DNA of 34,161 nucleotides, from assembly GCA_964344215.1 (NCBI GenBank), contig CAYFMP010000038.1, forward strand, positions 1 through 34,161, given 5' to 3'. The position numbers were made by a program, and so were the translations under genes. Numbering within the stretch: position 1 is the first letter of the stretch; every line of letters starts with the position of its first letter. Positions 1 to 6,277 of this stretch are shown here, one piece after another. The stretch is from CAYFMP01 sp964344215 (GTDB lineage Bacteria > Pseudomonadota > Alphaproteobacteria > Rhodospirillales > Casp-alpha2). Below the pieces are notes generated by a model. That model had not been told where the DNA came from. It worked only from the letters and a program-made list of their open reading frames with translations, and made no database searches.

Positions 1-165
1 TCGCCGCGCGAGCCGCTCCTTGCCAGGAGACCGGAGAGCGCGTCTCGGCGATTCCATATCAACGTGACCCGCTCTAGTGGTTACAGCAACCACACTTTGG
101 CACTTAGATGCCGGTGGTGGGAGCCGTCCACCGCATCAGGGGCGGACAATCGGAGCGCGCAGCAC
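1..165. other. window edge, no gene assigned
   Basis: No convincing gene is visible here. One plus-strand frame is open from the window edge to a TAG at 75-77 and could be the last codons of a gene lying to the left, but 24 codons are too few to judge. No tRNA-like cloverleaf or clear terminator was seen before the LysR gene that ends at 166. Confidence 0.3.
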
Positions 166-1047
166 TTAAACCGTAACAGTTTCGGCTTTCGAGAAGAGCC
201 AGTTCAGAAACGCCCTTACGGCAGGCCGGAGAGTACCCGGCAACGTTTCGACATAGTAGATGCCGAAAGCCGGTTCCGAAAACAACTCGACAATCTTGCC
301 GGAGGCAAGTTCGTCCCTGAAAAACGCGCGGGCCGTATAGGTGACTCCGTCGCCTCGGCGAACTGCGTCCATGATCAGATTTCCCGGCATATGGTTGATT
401 GTGAGCGGACGTTCGACAACGACTCCGTGATACGTCAACCATTCAGCGGCTTCGTTCGTACCGAGTTCCTGTAGCCAAGGCATATCGATCAAGGTTGCCG
501 GATCGCTAAGGTCGCGGTCGCCGACTAGCGACGGCGTACCAATGACGATCATGTCGGAAATCAAGACAGGCGTAACGTCGACGTCCGGGCGGCGTCGGTC
601 CCGATAACGGATTGCGATGTCGATACCGCCTGGTTTCAGCTCGACCACGTCCGCTGTCGGATTGAGCAGCAGCGTGATGTCAGGGTTCGCGTATTGGAAC
701 TCCATGATTCTCGGCATCAGCCACTCGACAGCGAACGCGGGCGACATGGTGACTTGAACGGGGCGTTCTTCCGCCGTTTCCAGGAGGCGTTCAACACCTC
801 GCCCAATCGTCGCGAATCCGGAGCCCAGATCACGCGCGAGAACCGTGCCCTCGGCTGTCAATCGAATACCGCGCCCCTCTCGCCTGACGAGGGCCATTCC
901 CAAGCGGTCTTCGAGCGCCTTAACCTGCTGACTAACGGCGGCGTGGGTCACGTTGAGCCGCTCCGCCGCGAGGGTATAGCTACTGGTTTCAGCGACGACG
1001 GCAAATGCCCGCAGGCTGTTGAGAGGTGGAAGGTTCAGCCAATCCAT
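166..1047 (-). CDS. LysR-family transcriptional regulator, GcvA-like
   Basis: This is a 293-residue DNA-binding regulator of the LysR family. The N-terminal winged helix-turn-helix covers about residues 5-65 (LPPLNSLRAFAVVAE, then LNVTHAAVSQQVKALEDRLG). The rest is a periplasmic-binding-protein-like effector domain, including a DIAIRYRDR segment typical of the GcvA subgroup. I chose the ATG at 1047 because it gives the usual start MDWLNLPPLNSLRAF; an upstream start at 1140 would add an atypical 31-residue tail. It diverges from the GFA gene at 1198, the classic arrangement for a LysR regulator and its target, so that gene is the likely target (inference). The effector is unknown. The start codon lies in one arm of an 11-bp inverted repeat. 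Confidence 0.9.
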   Translation of the reverse strand: MDWLNLPPLNSLRAFAVVAETSSYTLAAERLNVTHAAVSQQVKALEDRLGMALVRREGRGIRLTAEGTVLARDLGSGFATIGRGVERLLETAEERPVQVTMSPAFAVEWLMPRIMEFQYANPDITLLLNPTADVVELKPGGIDIAIRYRDRRRPDVDVTPVLISDMIVIGTPSLVGDRDLSDPATLIDMPWLQELGTNEAAEWLTYHGVVVERPLTINHMPGNLIMDAVRRGDGVTYTARAFFRDELASGKIVELFSEPAFGIYYVETLPGTLRPAVRAFLNWLFSKAETVTV

Positions 1048-1099
1048 CTGTAATAATTTCTTACAAAACAGAAGTATTATTGACTCGCATGGATTGGCT
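1037..1099 (-). promoter_or_regulatory. 11-bp inverted repeat covering the LysR start codon
   Basis: AGCCAATCCAT at 1037-1047 is the exact reverse complement of ATGGATTGGCT at 1089-1099, with 41 bases between. On the minus strand the downstream arm is the first 11 bases of the LysR reading frame. If the transcript starts upstream of 1099, the leader could pair with the start codon. It could instead be a DNA operator for the regulator, as it sits between the divergent genes. Confidence 0.4.
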
Positions 1100-1197
1100 A
1101 ATCGTTCAAGTATAGAAAGGCTTTTTGAGCGACTAGCCATACCGAACCCACTACCTTTATTTCATGAATTCTAAGGTAATCCCGAAAGGTGATCAGA

Positions 1198-1620
1198 ATG
1201 GGCGATGCGAAGGAAAAACACGAGGGCGGCTGCTACTGTGGCGCGGTACGCTATGAAATCAACGGCCCGCCAACCTGGTCAGGGCATTGTCACTGCCGGT
1301 CATGCCAATTGGCACTCGGCGGCGCATTCGTAACCTGGGCCAAGGTTCAGGCTGACGACTTCATCGTTACAAAAGGCGCGATCAGGATTTGCGAGAAAAC
1401 GTCCGGAATCAAACGCGGCTTTTGCGGCGATTGCGGAACGACGCTTACCTATGCCGCCGAGTACGACGTTGACGGGCAGGATTGGCGGGACGACGCCTGG
1501 TTTGCCGCGACGACGCTCGACAATCCGTCCATCGCGTCGCCAAAAACGCACGTCTACGTTTCCAATCAGCAACCGTGGATCAAGCTGGCCGACGGTTTGC
1601 CGACATTTCCCGAGTTTTGA
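1198..1620 (+). CDS. GFA / CENP-V domain zinc protein
   Basis: A 140-residue protein of the glutathione-dependent formaldehyde-activating enzyme (GFA) / CENP-V family, a small zinc-binding fold. Visible zinc ligands are CYC at residues 12-14, the HCHCRSC motif with Cys31, Cys33 and Cys36, and Cys76 and Cys79 in GFCGDCG. Length is normal for single-domain members. The ATG at 1198 was preferred over a GTG at 1189 because GAAAGG lies 8 bases upstream of it. Most members have no demonstrated substrate, so formaldehyde or glutathione chemistry should not be assumed. It is followed 12 bases later by a small protein gene, probably in one operon, and faces a divergent LysR regulator. Confidence 0.88.
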   Translation: MGDAKEKHEGGCYCGAVRYEINGPPTWSGHCHCRSCQLALGGAFVTWAKVQADDFIVTKGAIRICEKTSGIKRGFCGDCGTTLTYAAEYDVDGQDWRDDAWFAATTLDNPSIASPKTHVYVSNQQPWIKLADGLPTFPEF

Positions 1621-1632
1621 AAGGAGAGAACG

Positions 1633-1827
1633 ATGACGACAGCTTACTCGTACGCTTGCAAGGATTGTGAAGGCATGGAAACCTGCCCCGGAAAAGTCGT
1701 TGCCGCCACGGAGGATGAGGTTTGGAAGTTGATGGAGCTTCATGCCGTCGTCGCCCACGGCGAGGATCCAAGTGGCTGGGACGACGAAACCCGGCAATAC
1801 CTTAAAACACTTATCAAGACCGAATAG
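1633..1827 (+). CDS. small DUF1059-like protein
   Basis: A 64-residue soluble protein with two cysteine pairs near the N-terminus (ACKDCEGMETC), followed by a helix resembling the small DUF1059 family (ATEDEVWKLMELHAVVAHG). A strong Shine-Dalgarno AAGGAGA lies six bases ahead of the ATG. The gene follows the GFA gene by 12 bases and is probably co-transcribed. Its function is unknown. The cysteines suggest metal binding, but this is inference. Confidence 0.75.
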   Translation: MTTAYSYACKDCEGMETCPGKVVAATEDEVWKLMELHAVVAHGEDPSGWDDETRQYLKTLIKTE

Positions 1828-1895
1828 ACCTCATATAGGTCGAATCAATGCGTCGGGGACCGGGAGTGTTTGCTTGCTAAGGTCCGCTTCGGGTT

Positions 1896-2043
1896 GATTC
1901 TGTTGCAAAACTATTTTGACGCGCCCCAGGCGCAGGATTGATTCGCGGTCAGGCTCCGGCATGCAACAATGAATCGCGCTTGGCTCCCCAATGTTTCAGT
2001 CATTGCGCAACCGCCGTTTCGTCCCGAGTTTTGCAACAGAATC
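1896..2043. mobile_element. 148-bp mini-element with IS6-type terminal repeats
   Basis: A perfect 17-bp inverted repeat (GATTCTGTTGCAAAACT at 1896-1912, its complement at 2027-2043) bounds 148 bases. The end sequence closely resembles IS6-family terminal repeats, which carry TTCTGTTGCAAA just inside the tip. The interior is far too small for a transposase. A plus-strand frame from 1938 reads MIRGQA, reminiscent of the MIRKGQ stretch near the C-terminus of some IS6 transposases, which would make this an internal deletion derivative. That last point is tentative. The flanking eight bases do not match as a target duplication; only GGTT is shared on both sides. Confidence 0.6.
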
Positions 2044-2130
2044 GGTTAAAAGCAGATTTTAATCGTACCCTTCGTCTACATCCGCCTCGAGAAACAAAGC
2101 GGACTTCCTTGCGCCTCTGTCCGTCTGGAT

Positions 2131-2188
2131 CAAATTTCAAAAAAACTCTTTTTTTGTTCTTGACAAACAATGTCATTAATCCTATATT
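2131..2188 (+). promoter_or_regulatory. strong sigma70-type promoter with UP-like A/T tracts
   Basis: TTGACA at 2160-2165 and TATATT at 2183-2188 are separated by exactly 17 bases, close to an ideal sigma70 promoter. A- and T-tracts at about 2131-2158 sit where an UP element would lie. Such strong promoters usually drive rRNA or tRNA operons. No gene starts within 500 bases downstream, so this looks like an orphan promoter. Confidence 0.7.
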
Positions 2189-2251
2189 AAGCGAAAATAT
2201 CTCGTCGATGCTGGTTTTTGTGGATGCAAAGGCCTAGCCAACGGCGGGCGT

Positions 2252-2263
2252 TGCTCTTTGAAA
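2252..2263 (+). promoter_or_regulatory. boxA-like antitermination motif
   Basis: TGCTCTTTGAAA resembles the rrn leader boxA (E. coli TGCTCTTTAACA), which loads Nus factors onto RNA polymerase. It lies about 60 bases after the predicted start of the promoter at 2160-2188, the correct order for an rRNA leader. No 16S rRNA sequence follows: the next kilobase is repeats and then glutaryl-CoA dehydrogenase. Confidence 0.5.
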
Positions 2264-2321
2264 TTGTGAATCTTCGCTGCGGATCGGTCGGCATTTTCGG
2301 TGCGGCTGTGAAGCGGAGTTA

Positions 2322-2361
2322 GGGGCTCCCCCCACCCCGGCCCTCTCCATCGTGGAGAGGG
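2322..2361. repeat. REP-like hairpin repeat
   Basis: A C-rich lead is followed by a 9-bp perfect stem, CCCTCTCCA (2341-2349) with TGGAGAGGG (2353-2361), and a 3-base loop. The pattern of a C-rich run followed by CCGGCCCTCTCC and its complement is familiar as a dispersed intergenic repeat in many proteobacteria. There is no T-run, so it is not a standard terminator. Copy number in this genome cannot be seen from one window. Confidence 0.5.
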
Positions 2362-2384
2362 AGAAAAAGGGCGCGGTGTTGTTT

Positions 2385-2482
2385 GCCCTCGTACTTCGGG
2401 ACGGCGTCAAAGCGCCTCCTCGGCATGAGGCCGATACTCACCTCGTCCCGAGCGGCGGGCGAAGCTCGCGCGTCGAAGGACT
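2385..2482 (-). repeat. alphaproteobacterial dispersed palindromic repeat
   Basis: Read on the minus strand this 98-bp segment begins AGTCCTTCGACGCGCGAGC, contains GGACGAGGTGAGT and GCCTCATGCCGAGGAGGCGC, and ends near CCGTCCCGAAG. This matches the general form of the long double-hairpin intergenic repeat common in Rhizobiales and relatives (a CCTTCGA end, GATGAGGT in the middle, CCTCATGGTGAGGAGGCGC). The identification is from memory of that pattern, not from a search. Confidence 0.55.
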
Positions 2483-2668
2483 GGGCCGTCGAAATGATAA
2501 TAAATGCTAAGTTTATCAGCGTGCCGGAATTGGGGTGCGTTCCGTCATTTTTTTCGGTGTCCGACCGAATCAAGCACTTGGACGACACCGGGGACGGGCG
2601 CTCGCACCTGCTTGCCGTTTGCCGTCATCCGTGGCAGCTTTGACCGTTCCAACCATCCAGGGCCTTAT

Positions 2669-2695
2669 CGTCCTGGATTGAAATGGTCCAGGACG
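2669..2695. promoter_or_regulatory. 8-bp inverted repeat upstream of gcdH
   Basis: CGTCCTGG (2669-2676) and CCAGGACG (2688-2695) form a perfect inverted repeat around an 11-base spacer, about 90 bases before the glutaryl-CoA dehydrogenase start. It could be a regulator site or a leader hairpin; nothing shows which. Confidence 0.35.
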
Positions 2696-2733
2696 TGATT
2701 AATCCCCTGACCTTATGAAACGAGGGCGATTCA

Positions 2734-2760
2734 CGTTTCAAATGGTTAGGATTTGAAACG
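2734..2760. promoter_or_regulatory. 10-bp inverted repeat, candidate operator for gcdH
   Basis: CGTTTCAAAT (2734-2743) and ATTTGAAACG (2751-2760) are exact reverse complements around a 7-base spacer, ending 22 bases before the chosen gcdH start. Its length, symmetry and position fit a dimeric repressor operator, though an mRNA hairpin near the ribosome site is equally possible. No T-run follows, so it is not a terminator. Confidence 0.5.
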
Positions 2761-2782
2761 ATCGCACTCTAGAGGACGACCG

Positions 2783-3967
2783 ATGCCGAGCAACTCGCCT
2801 TTCCAGTGGGACGACCCGTTCCTGTTGGACCGTCAACTCGCCGAGGACGAGCGCATGGTCCGCGACACGGTCCGCGACTATGCCCAGGAAAAGCTGATGC
2901 CGCGGGTGCTGGAGGCGTTCCGCCACGAGACCTTCGACCGTGCCATCATCGACGAGATGGGCGAGCTTGGGCTGCTCGGGCCGACGCTGCCGGAGGAGTA
3001 CGGCGGCGCCGGTCTCAACCACGTCTGCTACGGCCTGATTACCCGCGAAGTCGAACGGGTCGATTCGGGCTACCGCTCGGTGTTGAGTGTGCAGTCGTCG
3101 CTGGTCATGCATCCGATTCACGCCTACGGGTCGGAAGACCAGAAGACCAAGTACCTGCCGAAGCTGGCGCGCGGCGAACTGGTCGGGGCGTTCGGCTTGA
3201 CCGAACCCGATTTCGGGTCCGACCCGGGCGGCATGCGGAGCCGCGCCGAGAAAGCGCAGGGCGGCTACCTGCTGACCGGCAACAAGATGTGGATCTCCAA
3301 CGCGCCGATCGCCGACTTGATCGTCGTCTGGGCCAAGCTCGACGGCGTCATCAGGGGCTTTCTCCTGGAGCGCGGCATGGAGGGCCTGTCGACGCCGAAG
3401 ATCGAGGGCAAGATGAGCCTGCGCGCCTCGATCACCGGTGAAGTGGTCATGGACAAGGTGTTCGTTCCGGAAGAGAACCTGCTGCCCGGCGCCGAAGGGT
3501 TGTCCGGCCCGTTCGGTTGCCTCAACAAGGCCAGATACGGCATCGCCTGGGGGGCCTTGGGCGCCGCCGAGTTCTGCTGGCACGCGGCGCGCCAATATAC
3601 GCTCGACCGCAAACAGTTCGGCCGGCCGCTGGCCGCCACCCAGCTGATCCAGAAAAAACTGGCCGACATGCAAATGGAGATCACCGTCGGCCTGCAAGCG
3701 TGTCTGCGGGTCGGACAGCTACTCGACGAGGGCGACTGCCCGCCCGAGAACATCTCGCTGATCAAGCGTAACTCGGCCGGCAAGGCGCTCGACATCGCGC
3801 GCATGGCCCGCGACATGCACGGCGGCAACGGCGTCGCCGACGAGTTCCACGTCATCCGCCACATGATGAACCTGGAAAGCGTCAACACCTACGAGGGCAC
3901 CCACGACATCCACGCCCTCATCCTCGGCCGCGCCCAGACCGGCATCCAGGCCTTTACCGGCGGCTGA
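2783..3967 (+). CDS. gcdH: glutaryl-CoA dehydrogenase
   Basis: An FAD enzyme that oxidises and decarboxylates glutaryl-CoA to crotonyl-CoA in lysine, hydroxylysine and tryptophan breakdown. At 394 residues it has the normal acyl-CoA dehydrogenase layout: N-terminal helices to about 130, a beta domain starting at FGLTEPDFGSDPGG (137-150), and a C-terminal helical domain. Features that separate it from other acyl-CoA dehydrogenases are ERVDSGYRS with SVQSSLVMHPI (91-112) and TYEGTHDIHALILGRAQTG (369-387), where Glu371 is the expected catalytic base. The ATG at 2783 removes an atypical ten-residue extension from an ATG at 2753 lying inside the operator-like repeat. The gene stands alone; no electron-transfer or glutarate transport genes adjoin it. 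Confidence 0.95.
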   Translation: MPSNSPFQWDDPFLLDRQLAEDERMVRDTVRDYAQEKLMPRVLEAFRHETFDRAIIDEMGELGLLGPTLPEEYGGAGLNHVCYGLITREVERVDSGYRSVLSVQSSLVMHPIHAYGSEDQKTKYLPKLARGELVGAFGLTEPDFGSDPGGMRSRAEKAQGGYLLTGNKMWISNAPIADLIVVWAKLDGVIRGFLLERGMEGLSTPKIEGKMSLRASITGEVVMDKVFVPEENLLPGAEGLSGPFGCLNKARYGIAWGALGAAEFCWHAARQYTLDRKQFGRPLAATQLIQKKLADMQMEITVGLQACLRVGQLLDEGDCPPENISLIKRNSAGKALDIARMARDMHGGNGVADEFHVIRHMMNLESVNTYEGTHDIHALILGRAQTGIQAFTGG

Positions 3968-3988
3968 TTTCTTCGTTGAGCGGTCGAA

Positions 3989-4474
3989 TCAACAGCCAAA
4001 GAACTTGACGAGCGATGGTCCCCATTGTTGCCAGACCGTGGCTAGGCCTCCTGCGGCGGAAAATATTTCAGCGAGAGAATCTAAAGCTGACCTCACAACG
4101 CTGGATTTCCGGTCTGTGTTGTCGAGATTTCCCTGTTCAGCCAGAAACGCTAACCATTCCAGCGCCTCCTTCCGTGCCTCCGGCAACAGATCGGAGGGGT
4201 CGGACATTACGGCCTCAGTCAACGATTTGAGGGAGTCAGCCAAGTCCTGCTGGCCATTCTCAGCCAACAAATGAACCTGAGCCTCGATGGTGCCAAAGTT
4301 GGTCTGCTCCCCGGTGTTAAGGTTGCCGATGGCAGCTCCATTGGCGTTGATCACTGTAGGGTTACTAACCACGATGATGTTTTCGACCTTGACCTCAACA
4401 ACTATCTTCGCTGGCCCCCGGTTGTGAACAACCCATTGCCACCCATTGTCACGGACGATCTTTTTTAGGCCCAT
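3989..4474 (-). CDS. unrecognised two-part protein, second gene of a small islet
   Basis: A 161-residue protein that I do not recognise. Residues 1-60 look beta-rich, with alternating hydrophobics (KIVVEVKVENIIVVSNPTVI) and an Asn/Gly-rich turn segment (NANGAAIGNLNTG). Residues 60-161 look helical, with LAENGQQDLADSLKSLTEAV and a C-terminal segment ending AAGGLATVWQQWGPSLVKFFGC. There is no signal peptide or clear transmembrane helix, although the last 20 residues are hydrophobic enough to contact a membrane or partner. GC content is visibly lower than in the neighbours. It follows the ribbon-helix-helix-like gene on the same strand with an 88-base gap. It has no good Shine-Dalgarno, so its start is less certain. 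The gene order suggests an acquired accessory pair, possibly defence- or toxin-related, which is inference only. Confidence 0.65.
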   Translation of the reverse strand: MGLKKIVRDNGWQWVVHNRGPAKIVVEVKVENIIVVSNPTVINANGAAIGNLNTGEQTNFGTIEAQVHLLAENGQQDLADSLKSLTEAVMSDPSDLLPEARKEALEWLAFLAEQGNLDNTDRKSSVVRSALDSLAEIFSAAGGLATVWQQWGPSLVKFFGC

Positions 4475-4519
4475 GGAGCAATTCTAAGATTACTCTCTAA
4501 AATAGCAACTAGTACCATA

Positions 4520-4534
4520 TCGAAATTTTTTCGA
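4520..4534. promoter_or_regulatory. 15-bp palindrome between the two islet genes
   Basis: TCGAAATTTTTTCGA is a 6-bp inverted repeat around three T residues, in the gap between the two minus-strand islet genes. It may be an operator or promoter element for the second gene. On the minus strand it is followed by mixed sequence, so it is a poor terminator. Confidence 0.3.
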
Positions 4535-4562
4535 GTAGACCCCTTTCGCCTTCGCAACCTAT

Positions 4563-4871
4563 TTAGATTTCTAGCGCCGCTGTCGCGGTGGCCGCATCCG
4601 AAATCTCTTCTTTCTCCGATCGGCCTAATCTGGCGCTGCGACGAGCTGCGTTGCGGAGGATCGGCATATGAAGTTCCGCAATCTCTTTATTCTGCTCATC
4701 AATGGAGGCAATGGACTTTCCTTTGGTCGCCTGTTCAAGAGCCCAGTCTAGTATTGCCACCGCATTGTCGATGAGCTCCTTTTTCGTGCTGAGTTGTCCG
4801 ACTTGCATCAGGTGCGTCAACAATTCAGCACCATCCGGCGTCAAATCGATCTGCCAACGGACCTTTTTCAT
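4563..4871 (-). CDS. ribbon-helix-helix-like small protein
   Basis: A 102-residue protein with an N-terminal strand (VRWQIDLTPDG) followed by helices of the form ELLTHLMQVGQLSTKKELIDNAV. This fits a ribbon-helix-helix fold: a short beta strand, a helix, a turn with S/T-K-K, and a second helix. The family binds DNA as dimers and often autoregulates. The ATG at 4871 was chosen over an upstream start at 5015 because GGAGGG lies 7 bases before it and because the longer frame would run into the NnrU gene. A good promoter lies just upstream, with a palindrome in its spacer, as expected for autoregulation. The C-terminal 40 residues are charged and of unknown role. It probably heads an operon with the unrecognised gene at 3989-4474. 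Confidence 0.65.
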   Translation of the reverse strand: MKKVRWQIDLTPDGAELLTHLMQVGQLSTKKELIDNAVAILDWALEQATKGKSIASIDEQNKEIAELHMPILRNAARRSARLGRSEKEEISDAATATAALEI

Positions 4872-4905
4872 TTGATTACCCTCCGAATTTACTCGAAATA
4901 AGGAT

Positions 4906-4934
4906 ATATTATGAGTAATTACCGAGTAAGTCAA
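4906..4934 (-). promoter_or_regulatory. promoter with spacer palindrome for the two-gene islet
   Basis: On the minus strand TTGACT (4934-4929) and TAATAT (4911-4906) are 17 bases apart. The 11-base palindrome TTACTCGGTAA (4929-4919) sits at the start of the spacer. Related heptamers, TTACTCA overlapping the spacer and CGAGTAA at 4895-4889, lie downstream. A repressor bound there would block polymerase, which fits autorepression by the ribbon-helix-helix-like product. Confidence 0.6.
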
Positions 4935-4989
4935 TAGCACAAGCCTTTCGACGAGGTACTCTGGCCGCATCACCGTAGGGTTTGACAAC

Positions 4990-5688
4990 TCACGGAAAGA
5001 CGCTAGGTAGGACATCGCGTCCTGCCAAGCCGTGACCGATCAGCAGGACGCCGTAGAGAACCAGCGTCAACGCCGTCTGCCACCATTTGAACTCGCCGCC
5101 CTCCATGCGGGTGCGCCCCTTGGCGATGGCGGCCAGCGGCAGGTTCGACGAGCGTCCCTCGAAATCCGACCAGGCCTGGCCGAGACGGGCCCGCTTGCGG
5201 GCGTCGATGTGCAACGTCCCGGCCAAGGCCAGAAAGGCGATCGACCCGAAAAGGATCCATGCCGCGGCGTCGCCGTTGGCGAGCAGGTGGGCGCCTCCCC
5301 ACAGACCGAACGACCACATCAGCGGGTGGCGGGTGATCTTGAGGACGCCGCGCGGGCCGTCCTCGAGGCCGCGGCCCGGCGTCGCCGCCAACGTCGGGTT
5401 GGGCGCCGTCAGGCCGCCGACGAACAGGAAACAGGCGACCAGCATCAGGGTCAGCGCGGCGTGCCGCATGCCGGTGTTGGGCTCGAACAGCGTCACCTCG
5501 GGAGCGCTGCCGTAGGCCGAGATCATCCAGCCGAGCAGCGCCAGTGAAATCAGCGAGTAGAGCCCGAGATAGCCGTTTTCGCCGAGCTGTCCGACCAGCG
5601 CGCCGCGCACCGCCGCGGTCGGCAACACGAGGTGTGTCGCGACGAAAAGAAAGGCGGCGAGGCCCAAGGTTTCGAGGGAGCCGCTCAT
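4990..5688 (-). CDS. nnrU: NnrU-family membrane protein
   Basis: A 232-residue integral membrane protein of the NnrU family, named for a gene near nitrite and nitric oxide reductase genes in denitrifying alphaproteobacteria. Several hydrophobic segments are visible (about residues 7-30, 43-60, 75-95, 128-150 and 205-222). A family-typical central motif is GVLKITRHPLMWSFGLWGGAHLLANGD, which places a conserved His pair in or next to the membrane. It is related to methyltransferase-like membrane proteins, but its biochemical role is unsettled. It lies 58 bases after ybaN on the same strand. No nitrite or NO reductase genes are in the window. Confidence 0.85.
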   Translation of the reverse strand: MSGSLETLGLAAFLFVATHLVLPTAAVRGALVGQLGENGYLGLYSLISLALLGWMISAYGSAPEVTLFEPNTGMRHAALTLMLVACFLFVGGLTAPNPTLAATPGRGLEDGPRGVLKITRHPLMWSFGLWGGAHLLANGDAAAWILFGSIAFLALAGTLHIDARKRARLGQAWSDFEGRSSNLPLAAIAKGRTRMEGGEFKWWQTALTLVLYGVLLIGHGLAGRDVLPSVFP

Positions 5689-5746
5689 GACGGCAGATTA
5701 GCGGAGCCAGGCGATCAGGAACAGACGGCAGTGACGAGGGCCGTGA

Positions 5747-6181
5747 TCAGCCGGCTGACGACGCGCTCGGATCGGGGGGATGGCTGGCCCGGCTCATGAC
5801 GTAAGCCGCCGCCGGCACCATGACCGCCGCCAGCAAGCCCGGCACCACCCAGTCTTCGGCGACGAAGGCGCTGACATAAACGAAACTGGCTCCCATCATG
5901 ACGGCGGCCGCGATCTTGCCGCGAAGAGGGATGACGCGGTGCTGGTGCCAATTGCGGATCGACGGCCCGAACCGCGGGTGATTCCAGAGCCACATCTGGA
6001 AGCGCTCGGAACTCCGGGAAAAGGCCCAGAAGGCGACGATCAGGAACACCGTGGTCGGCAGTCCAGGCACGAAAACGCCGATCAGACCGAGCCCGACCAT
6101 CGACCAACCAAAAGCGACCAGCGCCCACCGCACCGTGCAATTCGAAAGCCGCTGCTGCATTTCCTGCGTGTCGTCCTTCAT
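5747..6181 (-). CDS. ybaN: YbaN-family inner membrane protein (DUF454)
   Basis: A 144-residue membrane protein of the DUF454/YbaN family. The hallmark is the first hydrophobic hairpin with GLGLIGVFVPGLPTTVFLIVAFWAFSRSSERF, followed by WLWNHPRFGPSIRNW and two more membrane segments. Start ATG 6181 has AGGAGG about 10 bases upstream; the earlier in-frame start at 6202 would place that Shine-Dalgarno inside the gene. Function is unknown. It probably leads a two-gene unit with nnrU. Confidence 0.85.
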   Translation of the reverse strand: MKDDTQEMQQRLSNCTVRWALVAFGWSMVGLGLIGVFVPGLPTTVFLIVAFWAFSRSSERFQMWLWNHPRFGPSIRNWHQHRVIPLRGKIAAAVMMGASFVYVSAFVAEDWVVPGLLAAVMVPAAAYVMSRASHPPDPSASSAG

Positions 6182-6277
6182 TTGCCGTCGTCCTCCTGGC
6201 AACGATTACGCGCTTCCCCCCGCAGGTCGGGTTAAGCATAGTAGGAGTGGATCGAAAATCAAGCGGGAATTGCATAC

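Larger units (their letters stand above)
1828..2782. other. gene-free patch with several regulatory and repeat elements
   Basis: About 950 bases with no believable gene. The open frames here are short and made of repeat sequence. Recognisable parts, described separately, are an IS6-end mini-element (1896-2043), an orphan promoter with a boxA-like motif (2131-2263), two palindromic repeats (2322-2361 and 2385-2482) and two inverted repeats (2669-2695 and 2734-2760). I see nothing I can name in 2483-2639. The mixture of mobile and repeat sequence suggests a rearrangement point (inference). Confidence 0.6.

Noticed and set aside
2319..2588. Minus-strand open frame of 89 codons
   Set aside because: It is made of the two palindromic repeats at 2322-2482 read through; its sequence resembles spurious proteins from such repeats.
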